The notes under the pieces were generated by a model. It was not told where the DNA came from. It saw nothing but the letters and a program-made list of their open reading frames with translations, and ran no database searches. 64,000 nucleotides of DNA from DASUNP01 sp963728545. GTDB lineage: Bacteria; Acidobacteriota; Blastocatellia; UBA7656. Shown piece after piece: positions 63,093-64,000 of this stretch. The translations under genes and the position numbers were made by a program. The DNA lies in NCBI GenBank assembly GCA_963728545.1, contig CAVSKO010000003.1:3162001-3226000 (forward strand), in the 5' to 3' direction. The number at the start of each line of letters is the position of its first letter. Within the stretch, counting starts at the first letter, position 1.

Positions 63093-64000
63093 GTTTCAAT
63101 TCCACATTGGTTCGATTCAAAGTCACACAATCTAATGCGAATCCCTTACAGCTTGAGAAAGTTTCAATTCCACATTGGTTCGATTCAAAGTTGGCAAAGA
63201 TTCTAAAGGGCGCTCGGACTGATGACAGTTTCAATTCCACATTGGTTCGATTCAAAGAAGTATGCACTGCCGTTGCACTAAGGGTGCTTACTAGTTTCAA
63301 TTCCACATTGGTTCGATTCAAAGTTCCATCCCGCGCCATAGGCTTCATCGGGCACAATAAGGTTTCAATTCCACATTGGTTCGATTCAAAGCCGAGTCCG
63401 CGAACGCCTGACCGAGCGTTTTATAACTGTTTCAATTCCACATTGGTTCGATTCAAAGCGCGCTCTAACGGGCCAGATGACCCCGCTTGGACTTTGTTTC
63501 AATTCCACATTGGTTCGATTCAAAGCAAGGTTGAGATATTGCAGCCGAATAAAGACACTGAAGTTTCAATTCCACATTGGTTCGATTCAAAGAAGGTTGA
63601 GAGGTTTTTGGTACACTATGAGCCAAAGTTTCAATTCCACATTGGTTCGATTCAAAGCAAGGAAAACCGCATGTCACTATTCACGACCTTGTGACGTTTC
63701 AATTCCACATTGGTTCGATTCAAAGTCATAGAAGAGGCGGCGGGCGCGCAGGCGGTATGCTGGTTTCAATTCCACATTGGTTCGATTCAAAGGTTCGCCC
63801 GGTGAGCAGCATTCTCGACGCCGACGCCTTGTTTCAATTCCACATTGGTTCGATTCAAAGGAGTAGTTATTGCCGCCAGCAGATACGTTGATCGTCGGTT
63901 TCAATTCCACATTGGTTCGATTCAAAGCCGGGTCGTCGTGCGGCAGCGTTGACGGTTTATACTGGTTTCAATTCCACATTGGTTCGATTCAAAGTCGCTA
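63093..64000 (-). CRISPR. CRISPR array 2: at least 14 repeats, running off the window
   Basis: It has the same 30-nt repeat as array 1 but in the reverse complement (starts GTTTCAATTCCAC, ends GATTCAAAG), at 63093, 63161, 63228, 63294 and so on to 63965-63994. Spacers are 35-38 nt. No degenerate repeat is seen at the left end; instead a 26-nt partial spacer (63067-63092) abuts the IS flank. Transcription should run right to left, placing the leader, and perhaps cas genes, beyond position 64000. Confidence 0.97.

Noticed and set aside
63071..63925. Long open frames inside CRISPR array 2
   Set aside because: Same artefact: repeated NSTLVRFK, SIPHWFDSK and FQFHIGSIQ come from the repeat read in three frames.
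36400..64000. A cas gene cluster near the arrays
   Set aside because: I looked for Cas1, Cas2, Cas3, Cas5-7 and Cas10 motifs in the large frames and saw none; the cas genes must be elsewhere, probably to the right.

Overview
The window reads like a chromosome segment of an Acidobacteriota bacterium, probably a Blastocatellia-type lineage. The clues are a bacillithiol gene (bshC), Ser/Thr kinases fused to TPR arrays with an ECF sigma factor next to one of them, many lipoprotein-like or Tat-signal enzymes, and numerous intergenic palindromic repeats. This placement is inference; there is no rRNA or other phylogenetic marker in view. There are two halves: an ordinary GC-rich core (about 1-36 kb) and a lower-GC, rearranged accessory half (about 36-64 kb).

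Core half. bshC, a radical SAM/SPASM protein, a secreted FKBP isomerase and a zinc-type CDF exporter lead into an envelope-glycan block: a DUF2064 transferase, two paralogous GT-C membrane mannosyltransferase-like proteins in inverted orientation, a GT2 polyprenol-phosphate-type transferase and a methyltransferase. Next come an SDR remnant, an M28 peptidase, a sigma factor with a kinase-TPR gene split by a frameshift, a beta-helix protein remnant, an intact 1082-aa kinase-TPR protein, a 48-aa GGGK-repeat microprotein, an S41 peptidase, an esterase and a Xaa-Pro aminopeptidase. An IS1202/ISNCY-like element with a 17-bp target duplication follows. Then there are two secreted amidohydrolases, a thiamine-diphosphate decarboxylase-like enzyme, and a sugar-oxidation block (two Tat-signal TIM-barrel isomerases and a GMC oxidoreductase).

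Accessory half. Two identical 1236-bp IS3-family copies lie in inverted orientation at 36400-37635 and 61827-63062, each flanked by TATA. Beside each is part of a CRISPR array with the same 30-nt repeat: 38 repeats at 37643-41537 (+) and at least 14 repeats from 63093 to the window edge (-). Re-inverting the 24.2 kb between the IS copies restores two things at once: one continuous CRISPR array interrupted by an IS, and one in-frame beta-propeller/DUF11/BACON gene whose halves now sit at 36240-36399 and 60633-61822. I therefore infer an IS-IS inversion. It leaves array 1 without its leader. No cas genes are visible; they and the leader probably lie beyond 64 kb.

Inside the inverted segment are a second IS that landed in a CRISPR repeat, a 3' tRNA-Met-like remnant, and a tightly packed minus-strand operon (58900 to 43713). 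The operon encodes three very large or large beta-rich proteins of unknown function (1210, about 545 and 1820 aa), two small partners, a 956-aa multi-domain glycosyltransferase and another glycosyltransferase, preceded upstream by two small related proteins. Nothing in it matches a family I can name with confidence; it is the best candidate here for an undescribed system. Several genes carry single-base frameshifts, so either real decay or assembly error affects the window.
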